Part shown: positions 52,611 through 62,776 of the stretch, piece after piece | How the letters are laid out: every line of letters starts with the position of its first letter | Numbering within the stretch: the stretch's first letter is position 1 | DNA from: Pedobacter miscanthi | Lineage (GTDB): Bacteria > Bacteroidota > Bacteroidia > Sphingobacteriales > Sphingobacteriaceae | Direction: 5' to 3' | Assembly (NCBI RefSeq): GCF_003315595.1 | Contig: NZ_QNQU01000003.1 | Location: 124,001-188,000, forward strand | Length of the DNA stretch: 64,000 nucleotides | The notes under the pieces: model-generated | What the model was told of the DNA's origin: nothing | Seen by the model: the letters and a program-made list of their open reading frames with translations, nothing else | Database searches by the model: none | Made by a program: the position numbers and the translations under genes

Positions 52611-55061
52611 TTATTTTTGCGTGTTAGGCCTGATAAAATCTCCTAAATAACTACATTCTCCTGCTGCAACGGCATAAAAAGGTGTTTTACCATAATTATA
52701 TCTCAATTCTTTAAGATAAGGATTATTGTAGTTTGCCTTGATGAAGTTTCTCCATTTCACATCCTTTTTATCATAATAATAAAATGATAGTGGATTGGCG
52801 TTCATTATGATCTGTTTTTGTAAACATTTAGCCAGCATAAAAGTACATTTAGCCTTAAAATCCGCATTGGTACTTAACGCCCTCGCTTTTAAATACCAGG
52901 CTTTTGCGGTCTGTGCTTTTTTGTAATCGCCATCGTACACGTATTTGGCCGGATTGCTGTTGTCGTATGATGACCAGTCGTAACTGATCAGGAACCAGCT
53001 GTTTCCAAAATAACCTGTCTGATAAACCGCGTTGGCCATTTTATAATAATAAAGCGCCGCATTTTTTTTATCGCTAACCAGCAATTTCTGCAACCGGAGC
53101 ATTTCTGCTGCAAAAGCTTTTTTGCTTACAGATGCTTTGGCCGTTACATACTTTTTAGGGAAATCGTTAATGGTTTCGATAAAAGGATTGGCATACAATT
53201 TTGACTCCGATTCTGCACCATACCAGTTTTCCGGAGCAAAATATTTATAGCTTGCCGAAACCTTGGCAAACATCTGTACCGCTTTATCATATTGGTGCGT
53301 ACGCAGGTAAGTAGTGCCATAAAGTTCATAAAAATCGTCGTTTTTGAGCTGGTTCAGGGCTGATGCCAATAAACCGGTCACATCATCTCCAGCCGCTTTA
53401 GTTTTATAAACGGCTAAACCCTGCATGCTTTTCGGGCTCAAATTTTTCTGCCAGAAAGAAATGCTCTGGTAGCTCATATTCTGAAAAAGAGCGTTTTCTT
53501 TTATTGTTTTGTTTGCCATATCACCTTTAACCATGGCCAGTGCTGCTTTGGCTGTATCGCCCATATTGAGGTAAGCAGGAGCCAATATTTGCTGGTAAAA
53601 ATTTCTGGTAGTTCTGGTGAAACGCTTTTCAGCCTGGTCGTAATCATATTGCCCTGCCGGAAGGGTTTTATTTTCGGCAAAACGTTTCTCATCCAGCCAT
53701 TTTAAAGTTGGCAATAGGTCGTTCTCGTTAAATGGATTGCCTTTTTTAATGTTTTTTGCTTTGATCAATAAATCAACAATACGGTATTGATCGCGCAACC
53801 TTTCTGGCAGCTTATCAGGTTTTAAAATGGCAAGGTAGTTTGAAGCCAGAAAATCTTTATTTTCCATCCACGATAAATAGGCTGCGGTTAGTGTACCCAA
53901 TTCTGGCTGCGGGTATTTCTTTTCGGTTGCCAGTTTTACAGCAAAAGTCCTGATTTCGTTTAAACGTTTCAGGTTGATGTTTTTTATACTATCTCTGTAT
54001 TTCGGCTTGTCGTTATCCGAGAAATAATAATTGTAGCCTATTTTGGCAATATCGTTAGCCTGTATCAGATCCTGCTCCAGCTTATTTACTTCACGTACCA
54101 GTAATGTGCCATTCATTTGGCTTTTGGGCTCGTAGGTGTAAACTTTATTGATGCTTTCTATACCCGAATCGGCATTGCCGAAACCGTTTATAGCCCATAT
54201 ATTGGCTTTTTCATTATTGGTTTTGGCATATTTTAACGCACCCTGAACTGGCGAGCTGGTGTAATAATAGTTTTTATAGGCCTGCACCCTGCGCTCGGGG
54301 TTGCTTGCAAAAACTTTAGAAAATAAGAAAGCCGATTCTTCGGGATTTCCCAATCTGCGGACTGATCCGGCATATAGAGCCAATGCCCAGCCTTTAACCG
54401 CACTGTTTACCTTGCTGGTTCTAATGTACTTTTCGTAGGTCGATTTGCTTTCGGTGTGCATTCCGGCAAAATGAAACATGCGCTCAGTCTGGTAAGCGTA
54501 ACGCAATTTCAGAAAATCGTCTTTTTCGCCATCTGTTAATTTTAGTCCTTCTTTAGCCTGGTTAGCCATTGCAGCGGTATCGCGGGGAGTGGCATCCCAT
54601 AGGCTGAATTCAACATTGGCCAATGGTTCGCAGCTTTTGGCAAAAAGGTAATATTTTAAAGATTCTTTACGTCTGCCCAAAGCCTGCATAAAGCTGTTCT
54701 GCTTTAAACTATCGGGTAATGGCGAAAGATTGCCATCAAAATTGATCAGTTTTACATTGGTGGCGCTATCGGTTTTGTACATTACTTTTAGTACATCCTC
54801 TTTTTTCACATTGAGGTATTTTGCCCATTCGCGACTGTTAATATCGGGTTCACTTTCTATATCAGTTTCGCTGTTCAGATAAACCATTTCATTGTAGGCA
54901 AATGGCGTATATTCATCTCCTTCGATGTTATTATGGAAATAAGAAATGTAGTAGTCGTAAGGATCGATCTCGCCACCACAGGCAAGATTTACGGCAATTT
55001 CGCCGAAAAAGGTAATCAGGAATATACTAAAAATTAGCGATAACTTTTTGAAGGTTTTCAT
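52611..55061 (-). CDS. Large secreted protein of unknown function, TPR-like
   Basis: An 816-residue protein with an N-terminal hydrophobic segment (LSLIFSIFLITFFGEIAVNLACGG) that could be a signal or lipoprotein anchor with Cys28. The rest is helical and rich in Ala, Tyr and Lys with repeat-like segments (MFAKVSASYKYF; KAWYLKARALS), resembling tetratricopeptide solenoids; no catalytic motif seen. It overlaps the end of the gene upstream by 35 bases, so the two are a unit. Such pairs occur in Bacteroidota genomes with no known role. Confidence 0.7.
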   Translation of the reverse strand: MKTFKKLSLIFSIFLITFFGEIAVNLACGGEIDPYDYYISYFHNNIEGDEYTPFAYNEMVYLNSETDIESEPDINSREWAKYLNVKKEDVLKVMYKTDSATNVKLINFDGNLSPLPDSLKQNSFMQALGRRKESLKYYLFAKSCEPLANVEFSLWDATPRDTAAMANQAKEGLKLTDGEKDDFLKLRYAYQTERMFHFAGMHTESKSTYEKYIRTSKVNSAVKGWALALYAGSVRRLGNPEESAFLFSKVFASNPERRVQAYKNYYYTSSPVQGALKYAKTNNEKANIWAINGFGNADSGIESINKVYTYEPKSQMNGTLLVREVNKLEQDLIQANDIAKIGYNYYFSDNDKPKYRDSIKNINLKRLNEIRTFAVKLATEKKYPQPELGTLTAAYLSWMENKDFLASNYLAILKPDKLPERLRDQYRIVDLLIKAKNIKKGNPFNENDLLPTLKWLDEKRFAENKTLPAGQYDYDQAEKRFTRTTRNFYQQILAPAYLNMGDTAKAALAMVKGDMANKTIKENALFQNMSYQSISFWQKNLSPKSMQGLAVYKTKAAGDDVTGLLASALNQLKNDDFYELYGTTYLRTHQYDKAVQMFAKVSASYKYFAPENWYGAESESKLYANPFIETINDFPKKYVTAKASVSKKAFAAEMLRLQKLLVSDKKNAALYYYKMANAVYQTGYFGNSWFLISYDWSSYDNSNPAKYVYDGDYKKAQTAKAWYLKARALSTNADFKAKCTFMLAKCLQKQIIMNANPLSFYYYDKKDVKWRNFIKANYNNPYLKELRYNYGKTPFYAVAAGECSYLGDFIRPNTQK

Positions 55062-56052
55062 TGGTAAAATGTTTTAATAGGTCGGTGTCTAAATGGTAGA
55101 AAAGGAGATTCCGGTCTCTGGGGGCTAAATATCGGGATAAAAATTTAGAGGTAGCAAGTAAATCTTCAGTAGAAACATGTTCCCACCTTACCACATCGCC
55201 CTGTTTTAAACCAGCAGCCGGATAATCTACCTGTAAATCGTAGAGAATGGAATTTCCTCTTTGTTTAAAAAGCCTTTTATCGTCGATTTGTGCTTTACTG
55301 ATCCGTTTCGAAATACCTGCATATTGCCCATTTCTGAATACTACTGCCCATTCGAACAGCGGTAAGGCAACATCAAGGGGCAATGGGTATTGTGGCAGGT
55401 AATCTTTAAGATAAGTATCCATTTCATGTTGATCCAGGATAGAATTCTGATCGCCGAATTTGCGCAGGTTACCCATATTATAACACATTAACATAGCCTT
55501 TTCTGCAGGTGGCACACCACTTGATACAATGTTTTTAACCTGATGCAATCGTAAAGTCACCGATAGGCTTTTACCCTTTAAGAGTGGATTAGCCTTTAAT
55601 TGTTCCAGAAATTTAAAATACCTGTTTCTGGTGCCTTTGGTCCAATCGCAGTCGATCTGCAATTCCTTATAATCCGGTTTTCCCGATTGTTTAACCTTTG
55701 CCTTCACAAATTTGGCAATACGATCGGCCATAACTGCTGTTTGTATGGTATCGATTTTATTAAAAACCTCATTCACAATAAATACAACAGGTATAATGTC
55801 GGTCTCTTTGGGCAGGGGATCTGAAAATTTAATGGGCGAAACAGGTACCGGAAGTTGCAGATCGGGATTAAAATCCACATCCATAATCCGCACATATAAT
55901 GATTTTGATTTAAATTGATTGAGATAAGCGGTTTCGTCCTTCTTATTCTGATAATCTGTTCTCCAGTAATAAAAGTTAGGATGAATAACCGATTTTTGCT
56001 TGCAACCAATCAGGAGAAATACAGAAATCGCTAAAATACTTATCTTGCGCAT
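55027..56052 (-). CDS. Conserved lipoprotein, partner of the 816-residue protein
   Basis: A 341-residue protein whose start MRKISILAISVFLLIGCKQ has a clear lipobox (LIGC). The body includes LQIDCDWTKGTRNRYFKFLEQL (about 141-162) and SVTLRLHQVKN, then MLMCYNMGNLRKFG, which together read like a TIM-barrel glycoside-hydrolase-type fold. I cannot name the family. ATG 56052 is chosen over the ATG at 56070. Its end overlaps the 816-residue gene. Confidence 0.7.
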   Translation of the reverse strand: MRKISILAISVFLLIGCKQKSVIHPNFYYWRTDYQNKKDETAYLNQFKSKSLYVRIMDVDFNPDLQLPVPVSPIKFSDPLPKETDIIPVVFIVNEVFNKIDTIQTAVMADRIAKFVKAKVKQSGKPDYKELQIDCDWTKGTRNRYFKFLEQLKANPLLKGKSLSVTLRLHQVKNIVSSGVPPAEKAMLMCYNMGNLRKFGDQNSILDQHEMDTYLKDYLPQYPLPLDVALPLFEWAVVFRNGQYAGISKRISKAQIDDKRLFKQRGNSILYDLQVDYPAAGLKQGDVVRWEHVSTEDLLATSKFLSRYLAPRDRNLLFYHLDTDLLKHFTNENLQKVIANF

Positions 56053-56081
56053 ATCAATTTTATTGAACAAAAGTATACAAA

Positions 56082-56534
56082 ATGCGGGCAGTTTTACAAA
56101 GGGTTACTCAGGCAAGTTGCACAGTTGATGGAATAATAACAGGTGCAATAGAAAATGGATTTTTGGTTTTATTGGGTATCGAAGATGCCGATACGGTTGA
56201 AGATCTGGATTGGCTGGCTCAAAAAATTATCGGCATGCGTGTTTTTGGCGATGAAAACGGAATGATGAATAAAGCACTTGCCGATGTTGGGGGAGATATT
56301 TTACTGATCAGCCAGTTTACCTTATTTGCTTCTACAAAAAAGGGCAACCGTCCGGGTTTTACGAGGGCGGCGCGACCAGATGTGGCCATTCCGCTTTATG
56401 AAAAAATGATTGAAAAACTAGCTGCCTTGTTGGGTAAAGAGGTAAAAACCGGAATTTTTGGTGCCGATATGAAAATTGCACTTTTAAACGACGGACCTGT
56501 TACGATAGTAATTGACACGAAAGATAAGGAATAG
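56082..56534 (+). CDS. dtd: D-aminoacyl-tRNA deacylase
   Basis: Removes D-amino acids wrongly attached to tRNA. The SQFTLFAST motif (about 78-86) and the NRPGFTRAA region (about 90-98) are the paired active-site elements of Dtd; 150 residues. It is divergent from the lipoprotein gene with a 29-base gap. Confidence 0.95.
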   Translation: MRAVLQRVTQASCTVDGIITGAIENGFLVLLGIEDADTVEDLDWLAQKIIGMRVFGDENGMMNKALADVGGDILLISQFTLFASTKKGNRPGFTRAARPDVAIPLYEKMIEKLAALLGKEVKTGIFGADMKIALLNDGPVTIVIDTKDKE

Positions 56535-56625
56535 GCAAAATTTAAATAACAGACGTAACCAATTGGGCTTTGGACTGTCAAAATTCTTAATTAATCTATT
56601 TCAATAAATTTTGCACTAAACTAAT

Positions 56626-58167
56626 ATGAATGATAAAATCCCGAACAGGTTAACGGAGTACAGTTTTCTGATATTTTTCCTGGTTTTAAAATTAGTTTTA
56701 TCTTTTGTATTGGTTAATTCAGTTTATGAATTACATCGTGATGAATTTCTGCATTTAGATCAGGCCAGTCATTTAGCCGCCGGTTTTACTTCTGTTCCGC
56801 CTTTAACTTCATTGTTTTCATGGCTTATTAAAGCCTGTGGCAATAGCGTTTTTGTGGTAAAGCTTGTTCCTGCTTTAATGGGCGCGGTAACGATATGGTA
56901 CTGTTGGAAAATAGTCGGTTTTTTAAAAGGAAACCTGTTGGCCAAGTGTTTGGTTGCCGTGGCCTGTTTATGTTCCTCTCTGCTTAGGTTAAATACGCTT
57001 TATCAACCCAATTCATTTGATGTTTTAGCGTGGACAGCTATATTTTATTATCTTTTAAAGTATTTTGATAAAAATGAGGCGAAATACCTTTATGCATTTG
57101 CCATTTTTGTGGCATTAGGGTTTTTAAATAAATATAATGTCCTTTTTCTTATCATTGGTTTATTACCTGCTATACTTATTACCTCAAACAGAAGAGTATT
57201 TGCCAATAAACATCTTTATTTTGCTGTTTTATTGGCGCTTTTAATTATTTCACCGAATGTAATCTGGCAGATCAACAATCATTTTCCGGTGCTTACACAC
57301 ATGAAAATTTTACAGGCAACACAATTGGTGCATGTAAATAGGATTGATTTTTTTATCGGCCAGTTCCTGTTTTTTATCAGTTCTATTTTTATTCTCTTAG
57401 CAGGAATTGGAAGTTTGGTTTTTTATAAAGATTTCCGCAAACACAGCTGGATTATTATTACCTACATCATTACCCTCATTGTATTTAGCTATTTCAAGGC
57501 GAAAGATTATTATGCTTTAGGTTTATACCCGGTTTTGCTTGCTTTCGGAGCTGCTTATTTGGGCAGGGTTTTATCAAAGAAGTATGTATTAACCGGATTA
57601 TTGTTCGTTTTTAATATAGGTTCGTTTATTTATCTGCTGCCACTTTTAATGCCGGTTTACAGTCCAGCGCAAATTGTTGCCCATCATAAAAGGTTCGAGC
57701 GGGTGGGTGCCTTACGCTGGGAAGATGGCAAAAATCATGAGTTACCTCAGGATTATGCAGATATGCAGGGCTGGAAAGAACTGGCTGCACTTGTTGATTC
57801 CGCATACGCAAAGGTTAAAGATAAATCGGGACTAGTGATACGTGCCGATAATTACGGACAAGCTGGTGCGATTAACTATTATTCGAAATACAAAAATATA
57901 AATGCCGTATCGTACAATGCCGATTATTTGTATTGGTTTAAAATCGACAAACCGATCAAAGTGTTAATAATGATTACCGAATGGAAAGATGAAGACCCGT
58001 TACGCAAGCGGGAGCAGCCCTATTTTGGCAGGATAACTAAAATCGGGGAAATAACAACATCCTATGCGAGAGAAAGGGGAGCAGGCGTATTTTTACTTGA
58101 AGAAGCAAAACCCGAAGTAACGGAGATCATCAAGTCGGAAATTGAAGAAGAGAAAAACGATTATTAA
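56626..58167 (+). CDS. Glycosyltransferase family 39-type membrane protein
   Basis: A polytopic membrane protein of 513 residues with about ten hydrophobic segments. The first periplasmic loop carries LHRDEFLHLDQASHLA (about 36-51), the acidic pair typical of PMT/ArnT-like GT39 enzymes that use polyprenyl-phosphate sugars. A soluble domain occupies the last 150 residues. The sugar and acceptor are unknown. Confidence 0.83.
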   Translation: MNDKIPNRLTEYSFLIFFLVLKLVLSFVLVNSVYELHRDEFLHLDQASHLAAGFTSVPPLTSLFSWLIKACGNSVFVVKLVPALMGAVTIWYCWKIVGFLKGNLLAKCLVAVACLCSSLLRLNTLYQPNSFDVLAWTAIFYYLLKYFDKNEAKYLYAFAIFVALGFLNKYNVLFLIIGLLPAILITSNRRVFANKHLYFAVLLALLIISPNVIWQINNHFPVLTHMKILQATQLVHVNRIDFFIGQFLFFISSIFILLAGIGSLVFYKDFRKHSWIIITYIITLIVFSYFKAKDYYALGLYPVLLAFGAAYLGRVLSKKYVLTGLLFVFNIGSFIYLLPLLMPVYSPAQIVAHHKRFERVGALRWEDGKNHELPQDYADMQGWKELAALVDSAYAKVKDKSGLVIRADNYGQAGAINYYSKYKNINAVSYNADYLYWFKIDKPIKVLIMITEWKDEDPLRKREQPYFGRITKIGEITTSYARERGAGVFLLEEAKPEVTEIIKSEIEEEKNDY

Positions 58168-58280
58168 ACTCGGCTGTTTATTTTCTGAACGGATATATTA
58201 GTTAACATTTTTGATTGATACCAAAAAATAAGAGAGATTGATCGGTTAAATGATATATTTGATTTAGATAATAGAATATT

Positions 58281-59468
58281 ATGGGCATAATTAACAATCT
58301 CAACTTAAAGAATACCAGTTTATTGTACTTTGCATTATTATGTTTATTTGCTTCAAGTTGTAAAAGGATAGTTAAAACTGATGGAGAAGAAACTGCTGAA
58401 AGCGACAATATTGAAGCGGTTTCTGATGCCCAGCTGCAAAAGGTGATGGCAATGAAGTTGCCCCTGAAAACAGTTACAATAGATAAAATCTATAATTTAA
58501 CCATTCCACAATCTGCAAATTTTGAGGTTAGCAAAGTAGAACCCAACGATGAGACCAAGATTGGTAAAATCGGCAATGTTGATCTCACTAAACTAGCAGA
58601 GCCCTATTTATATGTTACCCTGAACAATACTTTTACCCGCCACGATGAATTGTACAACGAATACATTGTGATATTTAAGGAAAACGACACTAAAAAGGTA
58701 AGTATTAAGGAAATTAAGGAAAGTTATGGAGAAATCAACTTTGTTTATTTTGAAGACGATAATAGTTTAGTTTTCGATCAGGGCGATAGTTTTTGCACCA
58801 TTCATTTTGATTACGACGAAGCAAATAAGAGCTACATTTTTTACAAATCGGAAATGAGCTGGAGTAAAAAATACCCTAAAAAGCAAAAAGTAGATCTCTG
58901 TTTACATTTGCTTAAACAAGCCAAAAATTTAACCAACCACAGTTATACCAATATACCATTTAAGTCATGGGATGATTATGTAAAAAATATCCCTGTAATA
59001 GAAACTGAATTAGTAAATGGCGTATTTAAAAAACTGGAGAAAGAGCTTAAAATATTTTTAGGCGAGGATGAAAAAGTTTCGCCACGAACCCCTGGAAATT
59101 ACACTTTCGTATCGTTATACCGTGCCACTAAACCCAAAGAACAAAACTTTTATAAGTTTGTTGATGCCGTAAAAACCAATCAGGTTAGCCAGATCAGTGG
59201 TTACGATTTCGGCAGTGAAATATATAGCATTAACAGGGAGGCAGATTACCAGGTAAAACAGCAGGAGGGATCTTACCTGATCGATTTTTCGTCAAAAAGA
59301 TATAGCGGTGAAATTTTTAAAAGCGGGGTAACCGTCATTTGTCCGATAAATTATAAAAACAAAAGTTTCTTTATTCAAACTGCAGACGAAGTTCCCGCAT
59401 CTGATACCGATATCTATGTTAAGATGTTCAGCTATTTTAGTAAAAACTATACCCTTGATATTAAATAG
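58281..59468 (+). CDS. Unknown lipoprotein, 395 residues
   Basis: A lipoprotein by its start: LYFALLCLFASSCKR with Cys27 after a hydrophobic run. The mature protein is rich in Lys, Asp and Tyr with many beta-type segments. No motif of a known family was seen. It lies in tandem with another small lipoprotein gene (59492), 23 bases apart, possibly cotranscribed. Confidence 0.72.
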   Translation: MGIINNLNLKNTSLLYFALLCLFASSCKRIVKTDGEETAESDNIEAVSDAQLQKVMAMKLPLKTVTIDKIYNLTIPQSANFEVSKVEPNDETKIGKIGNVDLTKLAEPYLYVTLNNTFTRHDELYNEYIVIFKENDTKKVSIKEIKESYGEINFVYFEDDNSLVFDQGDSFCTIHFDYDEANKSYIFYKSEMSWSKKYPKKQKVDLCLHLLKQAKNLTNHSYTNIPFKSWDDYVKNIPVIETELVNGVFKKLEKELKIFLGEDEKVSPRTPGNYTFVSLYRATKPKEQNFYKFVDAVKTNQVSQISGYDFGSEIYSINREADYQVKQQEGSYLIDFSSKRYSGEIFKSGVTVICPINYKNKSFFIQTADEVPASDTDIYVKMFSYFSKNYTLDIK

Positions 59469-59491
59469 AATTCATTTAACGCCTTAACACT

Positions 59492-59986
59492 ATGCACATG
59501 TTTAAAAAAAATATACTTGCCGCTTTGGTTATTTTAAGCCTGGCATCATGCAACCCGATAGGGGAAAAAGTTGCCGAAATACCTTTGTCGGCAGGTGAAA
59601 TCGGCAGTACTAATCCCATTGATTTAAAAAAGGGTGATGTGATTACGATATGGTCTAAAATTGCCGAAAGAAGTGATAAAGAGGGCGGGGCAGCGTTTAA
59701 AATAAAATATAATGTAGAAAGCAACGGACAAAACATCGTGTTCGATACTTTAAGGGTAAACGAAGGCAATCATAAGATCAATGCCGAAAAAACTACCGAA
59801 TCTTATACGCAAAGCAGCTCGGCCGGCGATAGTACAAAGTATTATACCTTAAAACAGTTTGAAATCGAGAACAAAAAAATCACCATTCCACACGATGGCA
59901 AATACAACTTTGATTTTAAACTTGTAAATGGTGACTATGGATTATTCAATAACGATATGTTGATCATCTTGAGGAAAACAAAATAG
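59492..59986 (+). CDS. Unknown small lipoprotein, 164 residues
   Basis: Lipobox in ALVILSLASCNPIG (Cys20). The mature part looks like an all-beta domain (GDVITIWSKIAERS, KYNFDFKLVNGDYGLFNND). The start may be ATG 59492 or ATG 59498. No family recognised. It is followed by a convergent membrane-protein gene 14 bases on. Confidence 0.7.
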   Translation: MHMFKKNILAALVILSLASCNPIGEKVAEIPLSAGEIGSTNPIDLKKGDVITIWSKIAERSDKEGGAAFKIKYNVESNGQNIVFDTLRVNEGNHKINAEKTTESYTQSSSAGDSTKYYTLKQFEIENKKITIPHDGKYNFDFKLVNGDYGLFNNDMLIILRKTK

Positions 59987-60000
59987 CAGCAAATTTTTAT

Positions 60001-61410
60001 TTACTGAAACCTTTCAATATAGGCTTTAAATTTATCCTCATCGTTTTGTTCAAAATATTCGGTATAAAAACATTTATGAAGGATATAATCGGTAACATAA
60101 TATAGTATAAAAGTAGCAAGCGTTCCCAGCCATACAAAAGATATTATTTTGTTTTTGAGGAATGATAAAAAGCCATCAGTAAAATCAAAAAGGTCTTTTA
60201 TCTCCGAAAAATATAAAACAGCTACAGCTAAAAAAGGAACAATTTTAGTGCTTAGTTTAAATCTGGCCAGTAATATGATCGAAATTACAAAAACAATCAG
60301 TTTGTAAAACACCGAAAAATCCCGTATTTCCTTTTCTTTCGAAAAATATTGATAAACATAATAAACCACCAGTAAAGCGCAATAAATAGCCAGATGGATG
60401 TTACGCTTCTGTTTTAGGCTTTGGATATAATTACTGATTGGTGCCGTGTTTATTTTAGCGAAAATGAGCAGAAAAAACGGCGCCAGATTTAGAACAGGTA
60501 GAACCGAGAAAGCATTGATAACCCCGAAATAATTTTTTAGCGTATAATTCCGGAACTGGATCAGGTTGGCGAAGAACCTCGCGGTTATAAAAAGAAAAAT
60601 TAAACCCGAAACTACGTTAAGTACTGTCGGGATTTTGAGCCCCGAAGAGGAAAAAGACATGGTGAAAACCGAAACGCCCATTTCTACGATCAATAAAAGT
60701 AATATCGGATAACTGATCAAAAAGCCCCATTTAAAGAAATGAGCAGAAATTGGTTGTACATCTATCGGGTTTACCAGTTCCTTTAAGTTATAGATACGGT
60801 TTGACAAGTAAAAAAATGCAATTAAAACAGAAACAGTTTTAAAAGCAATCAACAAGAAAATTGCACATACTGCAATATCTTTCTGATAGAGCGAAGTACC
60901 CACAATACCGCCGACGAAGTTGTAGAGCGAATCGGGATCAGATGACAGGATATAGCTGAAAATGAATGTGAAAACAAACTGTGTAATAATTGCTTTTATT
61001 TTCGATGTCCCGGCAGGTTTGATTTCGGCCCGGTAATAAAAAATGGTAAATAAAATAAGGGGAATTATAAACGTGGCAAAATTTACAATGGTATAAATCT
61101 GCTCGCTATTTTCGATTTCAAGATGATAATCTAAAAAACCGGCCCAATCTGATTTAAAAATATAGTAGGGCATAAACAATACTTGGATAATTATTCCTTT
61201 AGTGATGAGTTTATTCCTGTAGAAATACCACGCAAAAACCAGGCTTTCCAGAAACCAGTTCTGTGTTTCCCATAAATAATTGTAAAATGGAGTTTCAGGA
61301 CCGTAGTTGTTTATAAAATAATTGCTAATCTGAAGAATGGCAATAATAATGCCCAATACCCAAATAAAATTAATGGCTTTTTGCTGCTGATTACTGAAAA
61401 TAGAGGTCAT
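60001..61410 (-). CDS. Polytopic membrane protein of unknown function
   Basis: A 469-residue protein with at least ten hydrophobic segments and a short charged C-terminus (EYFEQNDEDKFKAYIERFQ). No transporter signature was recognised. It is convergent with the preceding lipoprotein genes. Confidence 0.72.
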   Translation of the reverse strand: MTSIFSNQQQKAINFIWVLGIIIAILQISNYFINNYGPETPFYNYLWETQNWFLESLVFAWYFYRNKLITKGIIIQVLFMPYYIFKSDWAGFLDYHLEIENSEQIYTIVNFATFIIPLILFTIFYYRAEIKPAGTSKIKAIITQFVFTFIFSYILSSDPDSLYNFVGGIVGTSLYQKDIAVCAIFLLIAFKTVSVLIAFFYLSNRIYNLKELVNPIDVQPISAHFFKWGFLISYPILLLLIVEMGVSVFTMSFSSSGLKIPTVLNVVSGLIFLFITARFFANLIQFRNYTLKNYFGVINAFSVLPVLNLAPFFLLIFAKINTAPISNYIQSLKQKRNIHLAIYCALLVVYYVYQYFSKEKEIRDFSVFYKLIVFVISIILLARFKLSTKIVPFLAVAVLYFSEIKDLFDFTDGFLSFLKNKIISFVWLGTLATFILYYVTDYILHKCFYTEYFEQNDEDKFKAYIERFQ

Positions 61411-61518
61411 TTAGATAATTTTTATTTAGTATTGTGATGTAGCGTTTGTAATGATATGATGATTACATTATGGCTAATATATCAAATCTTGCGGTAGCAA
61501 AATAACTTTTTAAAGAAA

Positions 61519-61845
61519 ATGACCATTAACGAAGCACAGGAGACAGTAGATCGCTGGATTAAAACTACAGGTATCCGTTATTTTAACGAACTCACCAATA
61601 CAGCCATTTTGATGGAAGAAGTTGGAGAAGTAGCGCGGATTATGGCCCGTAAATATGGAGAGCAATCGTTTAAAAAAAGTGATGAAGAAGTAAACCTTGC
61701 CGATGAGATGGCAGATGTTATGTTTGTGCTGATCTGTTTGGCCAATCAAACCGGTATAAACCTGACCGATGCACTGGAAAAAAACCTCGAAAAAAAGAGT
61801 ATCCGCGATGCCAACAGGCACAAGGATAACGAGAAGTTAAGATAA
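61519..61845 (+). CDS. MazG-like nucleotide pyrophosphohydrolase
   Basis: A 108-residue all-helical enzyme of the MazG/dUTPase-like group. The metal motif is EEVGEVARIM (about 34-43) followed by NLADEMADVMFVLI (about 65-78), the EExxE...ExxD pattern. It hydrolyses nucleoside triphosphates, probably as a house-cleaning enzyme; specificity unknown. Confidence 0.9.
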   Translation: MTINEAQETVDRWIKTTGIRYFNELTNTAILMEEVGEVARIMARKYGEQSFKKSDEEVNLADEMADVMFVLICLANQTGINLTDALEKNLEKKSIRDANRHKDNEKLR

Positions 61846-61849
61846 TTAT

Positions 61850-61957
61850 TGAATGAAAGAATTATTGAGTGATTGAATGTTATTATTTCCATTCAATTCA
61901 CTCATTCAAAATTCCTTCATTCAGATTTTACTCATTTAAAATTCAATCATTTTAACT
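61850..61957. terminator. ATTGAATGA-rich inverted repeat between convergent genes
   Basis: Left arm GAGTGATTGAATG (61867-61879) and right arm CATTCAATTCACTC (61890-61903) with further CATTCA units. Similar to the repeat at 24521-24605 and likewise between two gene ends. Likely a two-way terminator made of short repeats. Confidence 0.5.
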
Positions 61958-62260
61958 TTAAGCAACAAACTCCATCAAACTCCTGTAAGCCACAAAACGG
62001 TTTTTGTATCTTTCGTTTAATACAGCCTGTAAAGCTGGTGCAAATTCTTCCTGGTATTTATTGTACTGTTCGAGTGTTTCTACAACGTATTGTGCACAAT
62101 AAGTTACCCCTTCGTTAGGCGAATCTACCACCTTTAATAAGCGGTTAGAAACAAACAAACCTGTTGCCATTACCTCAGGGATATGAACATCCTGCATCCA
62201 TTGTAACCATTCTTCGGCTGCTGCATCTTCGAGGATGAGCGTAACATTATATAAGTACAT
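61958..62260 (-). CDS. DUF4286 family protein
   Basis: A 100-residue protein with MYLYNVTLILEDAAAEEWLQ and the ending YKNRFVAYRSLMEFV, characteristic of DUF4286, a dimeric ferredoxin-like fold group found mainly in Bacteroidota. Function unknown. Monocistronic. Confidence 0.88.
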   Translation of the reverse strand: MYLYNVTLILEDAAAEEWLQWMQDVHIPEVMATGLFVSNRLLKVVDSPNEGVTYCAQYVVETLEQYNKYQEEFAPALQAVLNERYKNRFVAYRSLMEFVA

Positions 62261-62366
62261 GCTGCAAAGGTAAATAATATATAAACGTTAAAAAATGTAT
62301 GGATTAAGCTTTTTATTCTTTTAAGTGGTGTTATTCAACTAAATTTGTAACACCCATTTTTTAAGC

Positions 62367-62630
62367 ATGATACGCAATAACGCCTCTCAAAAAATAGATA
62401 ACTCTACGCGCAATTACATCTACACTGGTTACCTTACTGCCATTTTCGGTGGTATTTTAGGTTTGGTAATTGGATGGGATTTAATGAAAAAGCGGAAAAC
62501 ACTGATTACAGGTGAAAAAGTGTTCTCTTATTCGTTAACCGACCGGCAGCACGGAGCAAGAATCCTGATTTTAGCCGGTATCTGTTTCATTCTATTATTA
62601 ACACTGACTATTATTGCACTAGATGCTTAG
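62367..62630 (+). CDS. Small membrane protein related to the C-terminus of the next gene
   Basis: An 87-residue protein with two membrane helices (YLTAIFGGILGLVIGWDLM; ILILAGICFILLLTLTIIA). Between them KTLITGEKVFSYSLTDRQHG matches RTLPNGEHVFNYAPADRAHG of the gene at 62777-63428. The two are paralogous modules; the function is unknown. Confidence 0.75.
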   Translation: MIRNNASQKIDNSTRNYIYTGYLTAIFGGILGLVIGWDLMKKRKTLITGEKVFSYSLTDRQHGARILILAGICFILLLTLTIIALDA

Positions 62631-62776
62631 CGTTGAGCGTTAGGCAACAAGCGTTTGGGCACAATTACCCCCCTGAGCGTAGCCGAAGGATATACCGTTA
62701 ACCGATTAGCCAAGAATGCAGTTCTCAGTTAGCAATTTGCAGTTACCAATGACAAATGAACTAATTAATCTGCTAC

